Shown piece after piece: positions 1 to 11,097 of a stretch of 64,000 nucleotides of DNA. The stretch covers positions 41,534,436-41,598,435 of the forward strand of contig NC_065879.2 in NCBI RefSeq assembly GCF_932274485.2, read 5' to 3'. The stretch is from Patella vulgata (Eukaryota > Mollusca > Gastropoda > Patellidae). The stretch's first letter is position 1. The number at the start of each line of letters is the position of its first letter. A program made the translations under genes and the position numbers. The notes beneath the pieces are model-generated. The model saw nothing but the letters and a program-made list of their open reading frames with translations. It searched no databases and was not told where the DNA came from.

Positions 1-13
1 AGAGCAAGATGAA

Positions 14-164
14 TTATATTCCTGTTGTTTTCTGATGGACGGTATGTTTCACACATTTCTTGAAATTATTCGAGATTCGGTGGTTGAACGTGGACTGTGC
101 GTGTTTATTGTGATCCAGTAGATGTGATAGGATTAACAAGCGAAGCTCCGAAATTTTAGGTGAA
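14..164 (-). CDS. ADP-ribosyl cyclase exon 8 (3' terminal, start uncertain)
   Basis: The open frame ends with NNFKKCVKHTVHQ and a stop, like the CD38 tail KFLQCVKN. The only in-phase AG with phase 2 lies at about 165, behind a weak pyrimidine tract, so the 5' edge is provisional. The 3' UTR and poly(A) signal lie beyond the window start. A 20 bp sequence is directly duplicated just upstream (about 189-231). Confidence 0.55.
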
Positions 165-3100
165 CTTATGCAACAATTTATCGACAAGTGTGTAAACACT
201 GCTTGACAAATGTAAACACTGCTTGACAAACCCAAAACACAAGATTGAAACACTGCTCTTTGTAAGAAACCAAGAAAAAACAGAAGCCATGTTCGAACGC
301 TGTACTTGGTCAGAAGATCGAGTAGAACCAAAATTTTCTTCAATTCCTTTCTCCCACTTTCATAAGAGAAATTGTTTACAAATTACCTGGGGGAATCATG
401 GCATACAGTGGTAATGCCTCTTTCCTGCAACTTGTTCTTTAACTCTGTAATTGACTGGCCTGAGCATTTGGAACTGAAATTACAATAATTTGAAACTTAA
501 TACATCAAGAGTATGACGAATACATCATAAAGTACATTCTGCTAGTTGTGTGAGTGATTATAATATACACAAAAGTATAACATACAATGTTAGCTATATA
601 AACTTGACATTCTAAAAGAATGTGCATACCCTACCCTGATATCAGTGGTATCAGGAGTTCTAAAAACAGTGTACATATCTTAACCCTTTTCACGGCGCCC
701 GCGGCTGCTATAGTGGTGCTTTGTGCAAGATACCACTTAAACCCATAGAGTTGTTTGGTTTTAAATATCTAAAATATTTTCCTACCATCAGCTAATGAGA
801 GTAATCCTCCGTACAAAATACATACCGTTTAATCTTTAATGACATTAATTAACGCGAACAATACGCCAAGGGAAAACTTATTTGTTAATTTGAATAATCA
901 GATGGTGCGATATAGAAAAAACAAAATATTCATTCTGATTTACTTGGCCAATGAAGTAGATAAACGTGGTTCCTTACCACAATTCTTCGAATTCCTACCG
1001 TTAAGTGTATTTTATGTACCACCAAACAAGATTGATAAACCCTAAGATTGTTTTCGTGATTCCAATAGTGGGCATACAATGACAGTATACAGTACTATTT
1101 CATTACCTACCGAACTGACTGTCCAGGATAATGAACTAAGAGTATCTCAGCCGATGTCACAGTAGTAGAGTTTATATTAGGTAATTCCCATGTGGCGAAA
1201 AATCTGAAATATATGTAACACTATTAGTGATAACAGAGATCACAGTTTCGTACATATATGATTTATTTACATCGGGAACAGAATATGAAACAGATACATA
1301 AAAACAAGAGGAACACAAATAAGAATATAAACACGGTACATCGCTCTTATGAGACAACCATTCCGCCCGTCTGCCACGACAGCGTCCCCGCTTCCCTCTG
1401 CTCCTCTCTGCTTCTCTAACCAAGCCTCTCTAGTCCAGGCAAGATAGCAAAAGTGCGGGCAGTTGCTGCAATAGAAATGCCGATCACGGTTTATGGTCGG
1501 TTTAGACATATATTATAACCAAAAAAAAGTCCCAGTCCGATATCCGTGCCCAAATGGTTCAAATTGGCCAAAATCCAAAATGGCCACCGCTTTTGGCTTG
1601 TAAATTCCAATTTCCACCCAATTATCACAATATGATCGAGTTTGGTATCAAAATATACGTTTTCGGGGTAACTGAATCCATTTCCATACACATTTTTGTG
1701 ATAAGTGTTACCGCTGAGTCAATATTAGGGGTTATTCAAGATGGTGGTCAGTTTTGGCGGGAAAACTCGAATTGTACATAAGGGTCAAGTTTGGTGTCAT
1801 AATATATGTTTTCGAGGTAGCTGAATCTATTTTTGTACATATTTTAGTGATTAAGTGATTCCCTGTGTCACTATAGGAGAAATTCTAATTTGAGATTTAA
1901 ATTTCCGATTATGGATTGGATATTAATGATACTCCTACCTTAGACCTAATACAATGACTTTCATCCAGTATCAACTAAATTTCATTTGGAGTGTCTTCCA
2001 GTTCACTGCGGATGCGGCATAGGGGTATGTCGACTGGGGTCACTCTCAGGTTACTGCGAAAGCTGGTCGTGCCTTTTGAAGCATGTGGCACAAAATGATT
2101 AAGATGTTCAGACACAGATGGATACAACAGTATCACCTGTTTGTCAAATATGCAGTGAACCATTTGATAATGAACAACCCATAGTTATTTGTCAATGTTT
2201 TAAGGTTAATGAAATGGAGGAGTCTGTATCAAGGTCTAGAGGGTCCGCGGTGCCAAAATTCATTTTTGCGGACCGTTGTCTTTTACATGGTCTGTAGGAA
2301 AGACTAGCAGACGGTCTATTACAACATATATAATCGGTGCCCGCTGTTACAACAGTAAACAGTAGAACTCGCAATGCCTATTTTTTTGAAAAGCCAAGAC
2401 AGGACAAATGACGACTTGACATTAATCTAGTTGTATTTAATAAATCAGCATTGAGGCTGGTGTCCCTAAATAGATGACACTTATTAACTACTTGCACATC
2501 TAACTTATTTATAAAACATCTAGCACAGGAATTGTTCTTCACTCTGTGTAACCTAAGCAAAAAATGTAATTGCAGAGGCATGCTGGCCGACTACCCTGCC
2601 CTCATAAATGCAAAAACAAAATAAACTCGAAATGGTTGATAAAGCTCGAATCCGCTGAGATTTCCTAACAAGGTATATGGGTGGGAGTGGGGGTGGCTAT
2701 GTGCCTTCTCTTCCGAAAATGTGCCATCGAATATTGTGCCCCCTTTTTCTGCTGCCCTTCCCTTGTTCCAACTAACTCCAGAGATACTACAAGCTCAACC
2801 AGACCATGATTTCCACGGATGACTTCCAAAATAGATTTTACAGACGGATTAATATTTCCATAATATTCAGAATCAACTAATTTGTCTTAGTTTTATTTAT
2901 TTATATTAATGAATTTAGGAAAATTGCAACACGGGCGACGGGAACCATTATTGCCGATTAGCATACTCAGGGCCAATACGCAAACCGTCACAACGAATGA
3001 CATTTAATCTGTCACCAGTTACTTCCTTGGCCTGGCTTAAAGTGTATTTTGATCGTCGTCTCGTTCTTGGGGTTGTCAGTCTACTTTCAATTCTACCTCC

Positions 3101-6100
3101 CTACCCCTACCCTCATTAGGGAACAGAATCAAATGAAACTTGGCAGGTACCCTTTGTAAGGAATACCAGTCCCTTTTGATGCTTGTTTTTCTTTCCTCAC
3201 AGGTCGTTTAGTTCTTGACTGCAGCTAACTATGTTCATGTTCGGATCTTTGTGACTTAATCATAATCCCTTAACCAAGTGTCAATGTATGGTATGTCATG
3301 GCATATACGTTAAATCGATTCTACCATGTGCCACAGAACTCAAATTTTCCCTAGCACGCCCTTGGCGTATTGTTGAACTTAGTCATGACTTTACACCAAG
3401 TTTTATTCTGTCCTCAATTCTCTGCCATTGAAATTGGTATCTCCGCTCATTATTGAACGTAAGCCAGGAATCTTAATCGGCTCATTATTGTCGGTCCCCA
3501 ATACCCGTTATCTTTCCGTCATTTTGGGAATGACGATGGACAGTTCACTGCATATCTGACAAACAGGCGATATTGTATCCATCTGTGTCTCAACATTTGA
3601 ATCATTTTCTGAAATAAATTCGCCACGTGCTTCAATAGGTTTGGCCATCATGGCTCAATTTTCGAGGTTGGTGATCGAAATCGGACACGCCCACGACACT
3701 GCGTCCACAGTGGGCTGAGAGTGACCCCTTTCGTCATGCCAGCTACGCTGCTTCCGTAGTGAGCAGTGGTCAACCAGAGCGTCTAAATGCAATTTAGTTG
3801 ATGCTTGATGAATGTCATCGTATTAGATCTGAGGCGGACTCGACCACTCGTAATCCCCAAATCTCCAATGGGATTTCCCATTATTTTGACCCAGGGGAAC
3901 CAGTTGTGTACCAAGATGAAAGAAATGTGTCGAAAATGAGATCAGCTGCCTCCAAAACATATATTTTGACACCAAATGTGGTAATTTTGTAAAATTCGAA
4001 TTTTCCCGCCAAAACTGGTCGCCATCTGGAATTATTTCCTAATAATGACTCCGCGGTATAACTAATCACCAAAATGTGTATGGGAATGGATCCAGCTACC
4101 TCGAAAGGATATATTTTGATACCAAACTCAATCATATTATGGCAAGTGGATAAAAACTGGTATTTTCCAGTCAAAATCGGCGGCCATTTTGGATTTTTGC
4201 CAATTTGACCCATTTGGGCACGGATTTCGGACTGGGACTTTTTTTTGGTGATAATATACGTCTAGACCGACCATAAAACGTGGTCGGCATTTCTATTGCA
4301 GCAACTGCCCGAAATGGTGCGAAATTGAGTTAAAATGCCTGGACTACTCGTCTCAGAGTCTTATATACCTTCCTGACTGCATTCTATTTAATCAAGAGCA
4401 TTAATCAAGAGCATTGTTACTACATGTGGCAATTATTAGGTCCGTAATTAAATACGTATATATATATATAGTGAACGTGTATATATATAATGGACAGTAT
4501 ATCTTATATCGTAGATCAATAACGTGGGGTTCAATGGGTTCTCATACGTGGGGTTCAAATTGGTTCGATGCTTCTAAATAAATATTTGACATGTATACAA
4601 AATAGTGTCAATGTGATGCAAGTTATGGAAGACTTTGTCACATACTTATGATAATAGACTAAAGTAGATAAAGTACAAGTACTTCTATGTACTTTTTTGT
4701 GTCATATAATAATATTAACATACGAAATACCAAATTAATATTTGACCGCGTCTCCATCATTTTATAGAACCAAATGAAACATGGGGTTGGATCGCCGCTC
4801 GAGAGATATAGAGAATCTATTTTGAGTCTTTTTTGATATCACAAGTCGATAACGTAAAAACGAATGGGGCTATTTTTAATTATCGACGAGTGTTGATATT
4901 TTTTGATATCAAAAAAGACGACTAGGAGATTTTATTTATCACCCAACCCTCTCTTACACGCACAAATAAATAAATATAATTCTTTGGGAATAAACCAAAT
5001 TCATGTAGAGCTATATCTAAACCGTTGATATCGCTCAGTAGAATATGAAAGTTATCACACAGGCGATATCTAGTGTAGAATGTGTTTTGGGGTGATAACT
5101 TGAATTTAATACCACAGATATATACTTACGAATCATTCACAAAGGGTGTCTCCATTGAAGAGTTGAACATGATGTGTACTTTGCCAACAGCACTAGAAGC
5201 ATACTGAAACATATAATCAATTACATAATTACCAATAATATCATATGCAACATGAATACAATGGACGTTAACGGCTGGTGCGTTATGAGATGTATCATGA
5301 ATGGAACTTCGTCCGGACAGTGGCGTTTCATCTATTTTACACGAGGTCTCAGTGTTTTGTCCATGCTGCAGTATGGAACACTGACAAGAAAAACAGGCTC
5401 GGAAATCATTTGGAACTTTCTCGACCAACATCGGGATTGATCCCTGGACGCCCTGGTTAATTTGGGAACCAAATAAATCTTCACGACAGCAAACTCAAAC
5501 ATCTTATATTATTCCTGAAGGCTCATGTTAATTATGACCAAAGACTTTGATGGATAGAATTTAAAAAATTAGAATGGACTGAAGTGGAACCAGCGTCATT
5601 GATTGTAAGGCAAACGATTGAATCTTACCTGTTGGGAAGCCGCTACCCAAAAGGAATATTCAGCATTTTGTGGACATGTTTTTGTATCGCTGAAATTAGG
5701 ACATGTCTCATTAAAGATAATTCCCGGGGTTTCTGTTGTCGCACAGAAAAATACATCGTCGGGTAGATAACCTGGATTAAAAGAAATATTAATTATCATT
5801 TTTAAAAACAAGAAAAGTGTCCAGTAGAGAAATGTGAAGCATGTTGACTATGGTAATTTTAATTATCTGAAGGCAAGTTTCTAGACGAAGAAAAGCGAAA
5901 TAAAACTCGTCTTCATTAATTCGGTCATTACAAATATGAATATCACAGCACTTGGCCTTCCGAAAAATATTAAAACATTGGTCAAAGAATGTGTGATATA
6001 AGACAATGACCTCAAACAACGACCTCAATGGTATATACTATGTCAATAACTCAGCTATCAGGTCAATATAATCTTCAAATTTAATGCGTTGACACATCCG

Positions 6101-9100
6101 TAAAGTTTGAACATGCTGCAACATCGACGTATGCCGAATGCCCTACAGTGGTGTAAATTTCAGTTTTAGAATTCATTATTTGTTAGGTTTCCAGTAAAAT
6201 CAGATTTTTATACGCCCACATATTCATGTGGACGTATTATGCCGTCGCCCCTATCCGTCCGTCCGTCCGTCCGTCCGTCCACAATTGTTTGTGGACTCTC
6301 TACGGGTCACAATTCTTATCCGATTTCGACGAAACTTGAAATATAGGTTTATCCCCAAACGATCTCGGCTGCTTTCGATATTGGCATGTATCGGATCGAA
6401 ACTTCATGGATTATGGCCCCTGTTTGTACCAAAAATCACGTTTTTAGCTTGTGGACCCTATAGAGGTCACAATTTTTATCCGATTTTGTTGAAACTTGAA
6501 ATGTAAGTTTATAACCCAAAGATCTCAGTTCCTTTCGATATTTGCGCATATCGGACAGTAACTTCCTGAATTATGGCCCCTGATTGTACGAAAAATCACG
6601 TTTTTAGCTTGTGGACCCTATAGAAGTCATAATTTTTATCCGATTTAAAAAACCGTTCTATTGTATCACCGTTACACCCTAAGGATGACTGAGTTCGAAT
6701 TTCGTGAAAATCGGCCCAAGATTGACAGACAAAATGGCCGCCGTTCGTTCCCAAATAGCGTAAGAATATGGTATATCAAGGTTGTAGACCCTATAGGGGT
6801 CACAATTTTTATCCGATTTTGTTGAAACTTGAAATGTAAGTTTATAACCAAAAGATCGCGGGTCCTTTCGATATTCGTGCATATCGGACCGTAACTTCCT
6901 GAATTATGGCCCCTGATTGTACGAAAAATCACGATTTTAGCTTGTGGACCCTATAGAAGTCATAATTTTTATCCGATTTAAAAAACCGTTCTATTATATC
7001 ACCGTTACACCCTAAGGATGACTGAGTTCGAATTTCGTGAAAATCGGCCCAAAATTGACAGACTAAATGGCCGCCATAAGAATATGGTATATCAAGGTTG
7101 TGGACCCTATAGGGGGTCACAATTTTTATCCGATTTTGTTAAAACTTGAAATGTAAGTTTATAACCCAAAGATCTCGGTTCCTTTCGATATTCGTGCATA
7201 TCGGACCGTAAGTTCCTGTATTATGACCCCTGATTGTACGAAAAATCACGTTTTTAGCTTGTGGACCCTATAGAAGTCATAATTTTTACCCGATTTAAAA
7301 AAACGTATTATTATATCACCCTTACACCCTAGGGACGACTGAATTCGAATTTCGTGAAAATCGGCCCAAAATTGACAGACAAAATGGCCACCGTTCGTTC
7401 TCAAATAGCGTAAGAAAATGGTATATCAAGGTTGTGGACCCTATAGAGGTCACAATTTTTATCCGATTTTATTGAAACTTGAAATGTAAGTCTATAACCC
7501 AAAGATCTCGGTTCATTTCGATATTCGCGCATATCGGACCGTAATTTCCTGAATTATGGCCCCTGATTGTACGAAAAATCGCGTTTTTAGCTTGTGGACC
7601 CTAAAGAGGTCATAATTTTTATCCGATTTAAAAAAACGTATTATCATATCACCGTTACACCCTAAGGACGACTGAGTTTGAATTTCATGAAAATCGGCCA
7701 AAAATTGACAGACAAAATGGCCGCCGTTCATTCTCAAATAGCGTAAAAATATGGTATATCAAGGTTGTGGACCCTATAGAGGTCACAATTTTTATCCGAT
7801 TTTGTTGAAACTTGAAATATAAGTTTATAACCCAAAGATCTCGGTTCCTTTCTATATTTGCCCATATCGGACCGTAACTTCCTGAATTATGGCCCCTGAT
7901 TGTACGAAAAATCATGTTTTTAGCTTGTGGACCCATTAGAGGTCATAATTTTTATCCGATTTAAAAAAAAACGTGTTATTATATTACCGTTCCACCCTAA
8001 GGACAGTTGAGTTTGAATTTTGTGAAAATCGCCCCAAAATTGACAGACAAAATGGCCGCCGTTCGTTCTCAAATAGCGTAAAAATATGGTATATCAAGGT
8101 TGTGGACCCTATAGAGGTCACAATTTTTATCCTATTTTGTTGAAACTTGAAATGTAAGTTTATAACACAAAGATCTCAGTTCCTTTCGATATATGCGCAT
8201 ATCGAATTGTAATTTCCTGAATTATGGCCCTTGATTGTAGGAAAAATCACTTTCTTGTTAGCTTGTTCTCTATCCATCTCTCGAAAATGTGGGCGTATCC
8301 TGCCTGGCAGCCGCTGGTTAACAATGGAGTGACAAAGAGATTTTTTAAAGGTTCGAAATAAACAGTTTGCGGTTTCTAATTTGGAAGTTAGACTAACCGG
8401 TTGGTTAAAAATGGACAATGTTGTTTTTTTTTACCCTGGCTATATCAAATATTTGTCATAAACACACCAATGTCTGGCATCAAAAATAACCCTACCAGAG
8501 GCTATGCAAGCTCAGTGAAAGTAATAATAACTCTTATTTAAAAAAAAAACTAGCACAACTATTTGTTTCGATACGGTTCTTCTCCATGATAGCCGAATAA
8601 AAGCCAAGCAATATGAATACAATCTCAAAACTCAAGTTTTTGGTGACCAGGATAACCAATGTGCATAAAATCCTACTAACTAGTCGAACAAACCCAGTAA
8701 GAGGTTTTTTTTCTCTCAATACTCGGACCTGTAGAGCGTTTACGAGTCTTACCACGTTTCGGTTGATTTTGACAGGGTTTCCCCAAAAGAAAAATCGAAA
8801 ACTCTCAGCAAATTTAATCGTAAAGAAAGTTATAAAAAAATATTAATTTGTAAGGCGTTTACATAAATTTATTCGAAGAGAAAATGCGGCCTTATAAAAG
8901 GCTATCAGAGGTCCGACATCAGATTAATCTCGATATATTTAAATTCAAGCTGTCAGGGGTATTTGCGTGTCTGCTAATTACAAGAATTGTGTACAGACGT
9001 GTGGACCGACATACAGGCAAGCGTGGTAATATTAACATGGCCATTCATGCTCAAGCTGGCAAGGGTTATTCGAAGTATACGCCCATAAGGCATCAGCTTT

Positions 9101-10964
9101 TCGTACCAATTGGCAACCCTAAGTACTTCTCTGTCCTTGCGTTTTTGATCCCGGGACATTCTAATTGAGAACCTCGCCGAAATTTAATAAAGTCACAGCG
9201 GTAGTCTATTTGAAGATTCAATATCCGCTTATAAATAACATACCGTAAAATGTGTCTGATATCGGCATTAGTCTTCTACCATTATTGCTGTACATTTTAA
9301 CTGCAGGGTAGACATCTTCCCAGAATAAAACCTAGTTTAATGTTATTGACAATATATTATGACTAGTGTATTCTGTACAGATCTGAGTAACGTAGATAAT
9401 GTGCCTTTCATTCATTTGAATAAAATTATATCGATTGGAAAACTTCTTCGTGTTCTTTAAATGATGTAAGCAAATATTACATTACTAATCTATTGGTTGG
9501 ACAATATAGAAGACATGTTGGCCTTTATTGCCGAGTTCTTGATTCTAATTGCTTTCTATCTTTTTACATTATCTGCAACCGACATTTTGGAAACACAAAT
9601 CAATATTTATTGATAAATTCGCTATCAAATGATATCAAAAAGTTTGCTATTGTGTCCATTGAAATTTCGAGATATAAGGATTATATCGAGATCGAGTCCC
9701 TGAATAGACATAGCAGGACTCGTATAAATGATTGACAACCCCAACAATATAAATGTATCTTATAATAACTGTTTTACCATATTTGGTGGCGTATCGTGGT
9801 GGGTTAATTCCAGGTATTGTCCAAAACGTAAGGATGACACGTTGCATGTTTCTTGAAAACGGAATGATTCTAAAAACTGATCTGCTATTAAAGTACAGTT
9901 TCTGCGTCTGTTGAATTTAAAACAAATATATTTCTGATTATACCTGTAATATAATATATGTTCTTCTACTGAAATGAAATGAAATGGGGTTTAACGCCCT
10001 ACTGCTCTCCTCCGAATTGGCAAATGAAGACGGACATACGTCATACAGTGTGCTATGAGGGTAATTTTGCCCGGACAGCGGCACTACGGCCTACTCTTAT
10101 ATCGAATTCCAAATATCAAGGGACCTTTTACGTGCACGCCAATGTGTACACGGGACCTCGGTTTTCCGTCCCATCAGAACGACTAGACAGCTGTATTTGT
10201 CAGGCCCTCCGTCCTGCATCACTGAGAAGGGGGAACCACGCCGGAAAATCTGGATGAAATCTCTAGGCAAATGCAGGGATCGAACACCCGACCTCCAGGC
10301 TAGCTTGTCTGAACCGACTGGGGTAATGAAGACGGGCATCCGCAATACGGTATACTGCAGTGCAAATTTGCCAGGGCAGCAGCACTACGGACTACTCTTT
10401 TTTCGAATTCCAACTGTCAAGGGTTATTTTACGTGTACGCCAATGAGTACACCGGGTTTGGGGTTTTCGTCCGATCTGAACGTCTAGACACAGTACCTTG
10501 TAGGGCCCTCCGTCCTGTACCACTGACAAGAGGGGTCATACCGGAAAATAACGCTGGTCTTGCTCGGCCAACACCGGTAGCGAATCCGACAGTCATTGGT
10601 TAGCGAACCAGCGTCTTACCAACTGAACCACCGCGGCTCCCAAATAGAAACAAACTTACGCATATAAAATTCAGACTCATTATAATCGTGGCCTTATAAT
10701 CTATTACAACATTATCACACGCCAATTTACAATATGAATGACATAATTATATATCTTTTAATTTCAATAAAATTTGAGAGACGTATCTTTAACATAACAA
10801 ACTTAAACTTACTGATTACAAAATATAGATGGCTGAACTGTCATTTGATATTCTAAACAACGATTAATTAAAAGAGATCTTATATGTGGTGTTGTCCCAA
10901 CATAACATGCTGCTGATGATAGGTAGATATGTGATATGAAGATGAAACTAGCCGGAAATAACAT
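14..10964 (-). CDS. ADP-ribosyl cyclase / CD38-family ectoenzyme, 8 exons (gene span)
   Basis: Family enzymes convert NAD+ to cyclic ADP-ribose (and ADP-ribose or NAADP), which are calcium-mobilising messengers. Exons join in consistent phase: 10813-10964, 9778-9907, 9244-9331, 5629-5771, 5130-5203, 1111-1203, 387-473 and about 14-164, giving roughly 305 residues against 282 in Aplysia and 300 in CD38. Residues 1-19 are a signal peptide; no later membrane segment is seen, so a secreted or granule protein like the Aplysia enzyme is inferred. Signatures in order: VLFWEDVY (W98, Aplysia W77), FYGYLPDD, CPNF...TCP, YSFW (W165, Aplysia W140), VHIMFNSS, and FFATWELPN (E202, Aplysia catalytic E179). 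The Aplysia TLED motif (E98) reads PISD here, so S119 replaces the second acid. Alternatives such as a BST1-like homologue are the same family. Confidence 0.88.
387..473 (-). CDS. ADP-ribosyl cyclase exon 7
   Basis: The acceptor is ATTTCAG and the donor CAG|GTAATT, phase 2 in and out. It encodes SKCSGQSITELKNKLQERG then TVCHDSP, matching Aplysia EKCGAGSLLDLEKLVKAK...DCVENP and CD38 LCQDPTIKELESII. Confidence 0.85.
1111..1203 (-). CDS. ADP-ribosyl cyclase exon 6 (catalytic Glu)
   Basis: The acceptor is ATTTCAG and the donor GTAGGT; the length is a multiple of three. It encodes FFATWELPNINSTT and LLVHYPGQSV, equal to Aplysia FFGKYELPNLTNK...VIVLH. E202 in WEL is the catalytic Glu position (Aplysia E179, CD38 E226). 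It is separated from exon 5 by the 1456-4311 inverted-repeat element. Confidence 0.88.
1456..4311. mobile_element. 2.9 kb long-inverted-repeat DNA element in cyclase intron 5
   Basis: The arms at about 1456-2165 and 3535-4311 are inverted copies. Both ends carry CGGGCAGTTGCTGCAATAG, then a CAAAATGGCC-type block, and near the inner ends a shared segment around TCTGTTTGTCA/TATGCAGTGAAC. The left arm also encodes a short Cys-rich piece (VCQICSEPF...VICQC) at about 2120-2200 that suggests a decayed zinc-binding protein. The middle, 2165-3535, has no recognisable gene. No clean target duplication was found. The superfamily is not assigned. Confidence 0.75.
5130..5203 (-). CDS. ADP-ribosyl cyclase exon 5
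   Basis: A clean TTTCAG acceptor and GTAAGT donor frame an exon encoding YASSAVGKVHIMFNSS and ETPFVNDS. This equals the CD38 block FAEAACDVVHVMLNGS. It leaves in phase 2 and joins exon 6 to make DSFFATWE. Confidence 0.9.
5629..5771 (-). CDS. ADP-ribosyl cyclase exon 4
   Basis: The acceptor is ATCCAG and the donor CAG|GTAAGA. It encodes YLPDDVFFC, FNETCPNF, KTCPQNAEYSFWVAASQQ. The order C...CPxF...CP...SFW is the family disulfide and active-site core; W165 aligns with Aplysia W140 and CD38 W189. There is an N-glycosylation sequon at NET. Confidence 0.9.
6206..8322. mobile_element. TIR-bounded element made of ~330 bp tandem repeats, in cyclase intron 3
   Basis: It is bounded by the perfect 12 bp inverted repeat ATACGCCCACAT (6210-6221 and 8287-8298). 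A (CGTC)n tract follows at 6250-6280, then about six units of ~330 bp. Unit starts (gttgtggaccctatag) lie near 6780, 7096, 7429, 7760 and 8098. Each unit holds two half-copies of the phrase GACCCTATAGAGGTCA...TTTTTATCCGATTT. The apparent ORFs inside are shadows of the repeat. A diverged relative lies at 14580-15120, and a short internally deleted relative at 36252-36301. Confidence 0.8.
6450..8240. repeat. Tandem array, ~330 bp dimeric unit, about 5-6 copies
   Basis: By eye the units are about 90% alike and differ mainly by small indels. One unit (6780-7096) is shortened by about 17 bp where it lacks the phrase GTTCGTTCCCAAATAGC. The two half-units have distinct flanks, so this is a higher-order dimer and not a simple 165 bp satellite. 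Confidence 0.8.
9244..9331 (-). CDS. ADP-ribosyl cyclase exon 3 (first active-site Trp)
   Basis: The acceptor is ACTAG and the donor GTATGT. It encodes VLFWEDVYPAVKMYSNNGRR then PISDTFYG. The Trp aligns with Aplysia W77 and CD38 W125. The TLED motif of the family is PISD here. The exon ends in phase 1 inside the conserved Gly of GYLPDD. Confidence 0.88.
9778..9907 (-). CDS. ADP-ribosyl cyclase exon 2
   Basis: The acceptor is AACAG and the donor GTAAAA. It encodes RRNCTLIADQFLESF and ETCNVSSLRFGQYL, matching the Aplysia block SDCSALWKDFFKAF...NPCDLDLGSYKDF. Incoming phase 2 fits exon 1; outgoing phase 0 fits exon 3. Confidence 0.85.
9971..10641 (-). mobile_element. SINE family A, fused head-to-tail dimer (cyclase intron 1)
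   Basis: Two copies of a ~360 bp tRNA-derived SINE lie in the same orientation. The plus-strand left end is the SINE tail (ATTTC-type repeat plus GTTAAACCCCAT reversed). The right end is the tRNA-like head at 10641, with box B (GTTCGA) and box A. The first copy runs directly into the middle of the second at about 10303, so one head end and one tail are missing at the junction. Confidence 0.75.
10813..10964 (-). CDS. ADP-ribosyl cyclase exon 1
   Basis: Begins with ATG and encodes a hydrophobic signal peptide ending near SSAA/C, then SLLINRCLEYQ, which matches the CD38 and Aplysia segment around the first conserved Cys (LGRCKDYE in Aplysia). The donor is GTAAGT in phase 2. The true transcription start is not visible. 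Confidence 0.8.
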
Positions 10965-11097
10965 GGCAAATCAGAAACTATTTTTGATGCGTGACCTAAG
11001 ATTAAAATAAATGTAAATCTGTTATCAAAAGTAAATGATAAGAAGCCTCCAAAATAAAAGGCTGTGAGGCACACATTTTAGTTTTTAAACTCTAATT

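Noticed and set aside
991-1110. Open stretch reading NNLRVYQSCLVVHKI (minus) as a cyclase exon
   Set aside because: Phases do not fit exon 5 or exon 7 and no proper acceptor precedes it. The exon at 1111-1203 fits in every respect.
6672-8100. Several 60-86 residue ORFs with similar sequences
   Set aside because: They are shadows of the ~330 bp tandem units; the same peptide recurs once per unit in either frame.
8884-9168. 94-codon plus-strand ORF
   Set aside because: It has no recognisable domain, lies inside cyclase intron 3 and overlaps phrases seen in neighbouring repeats.
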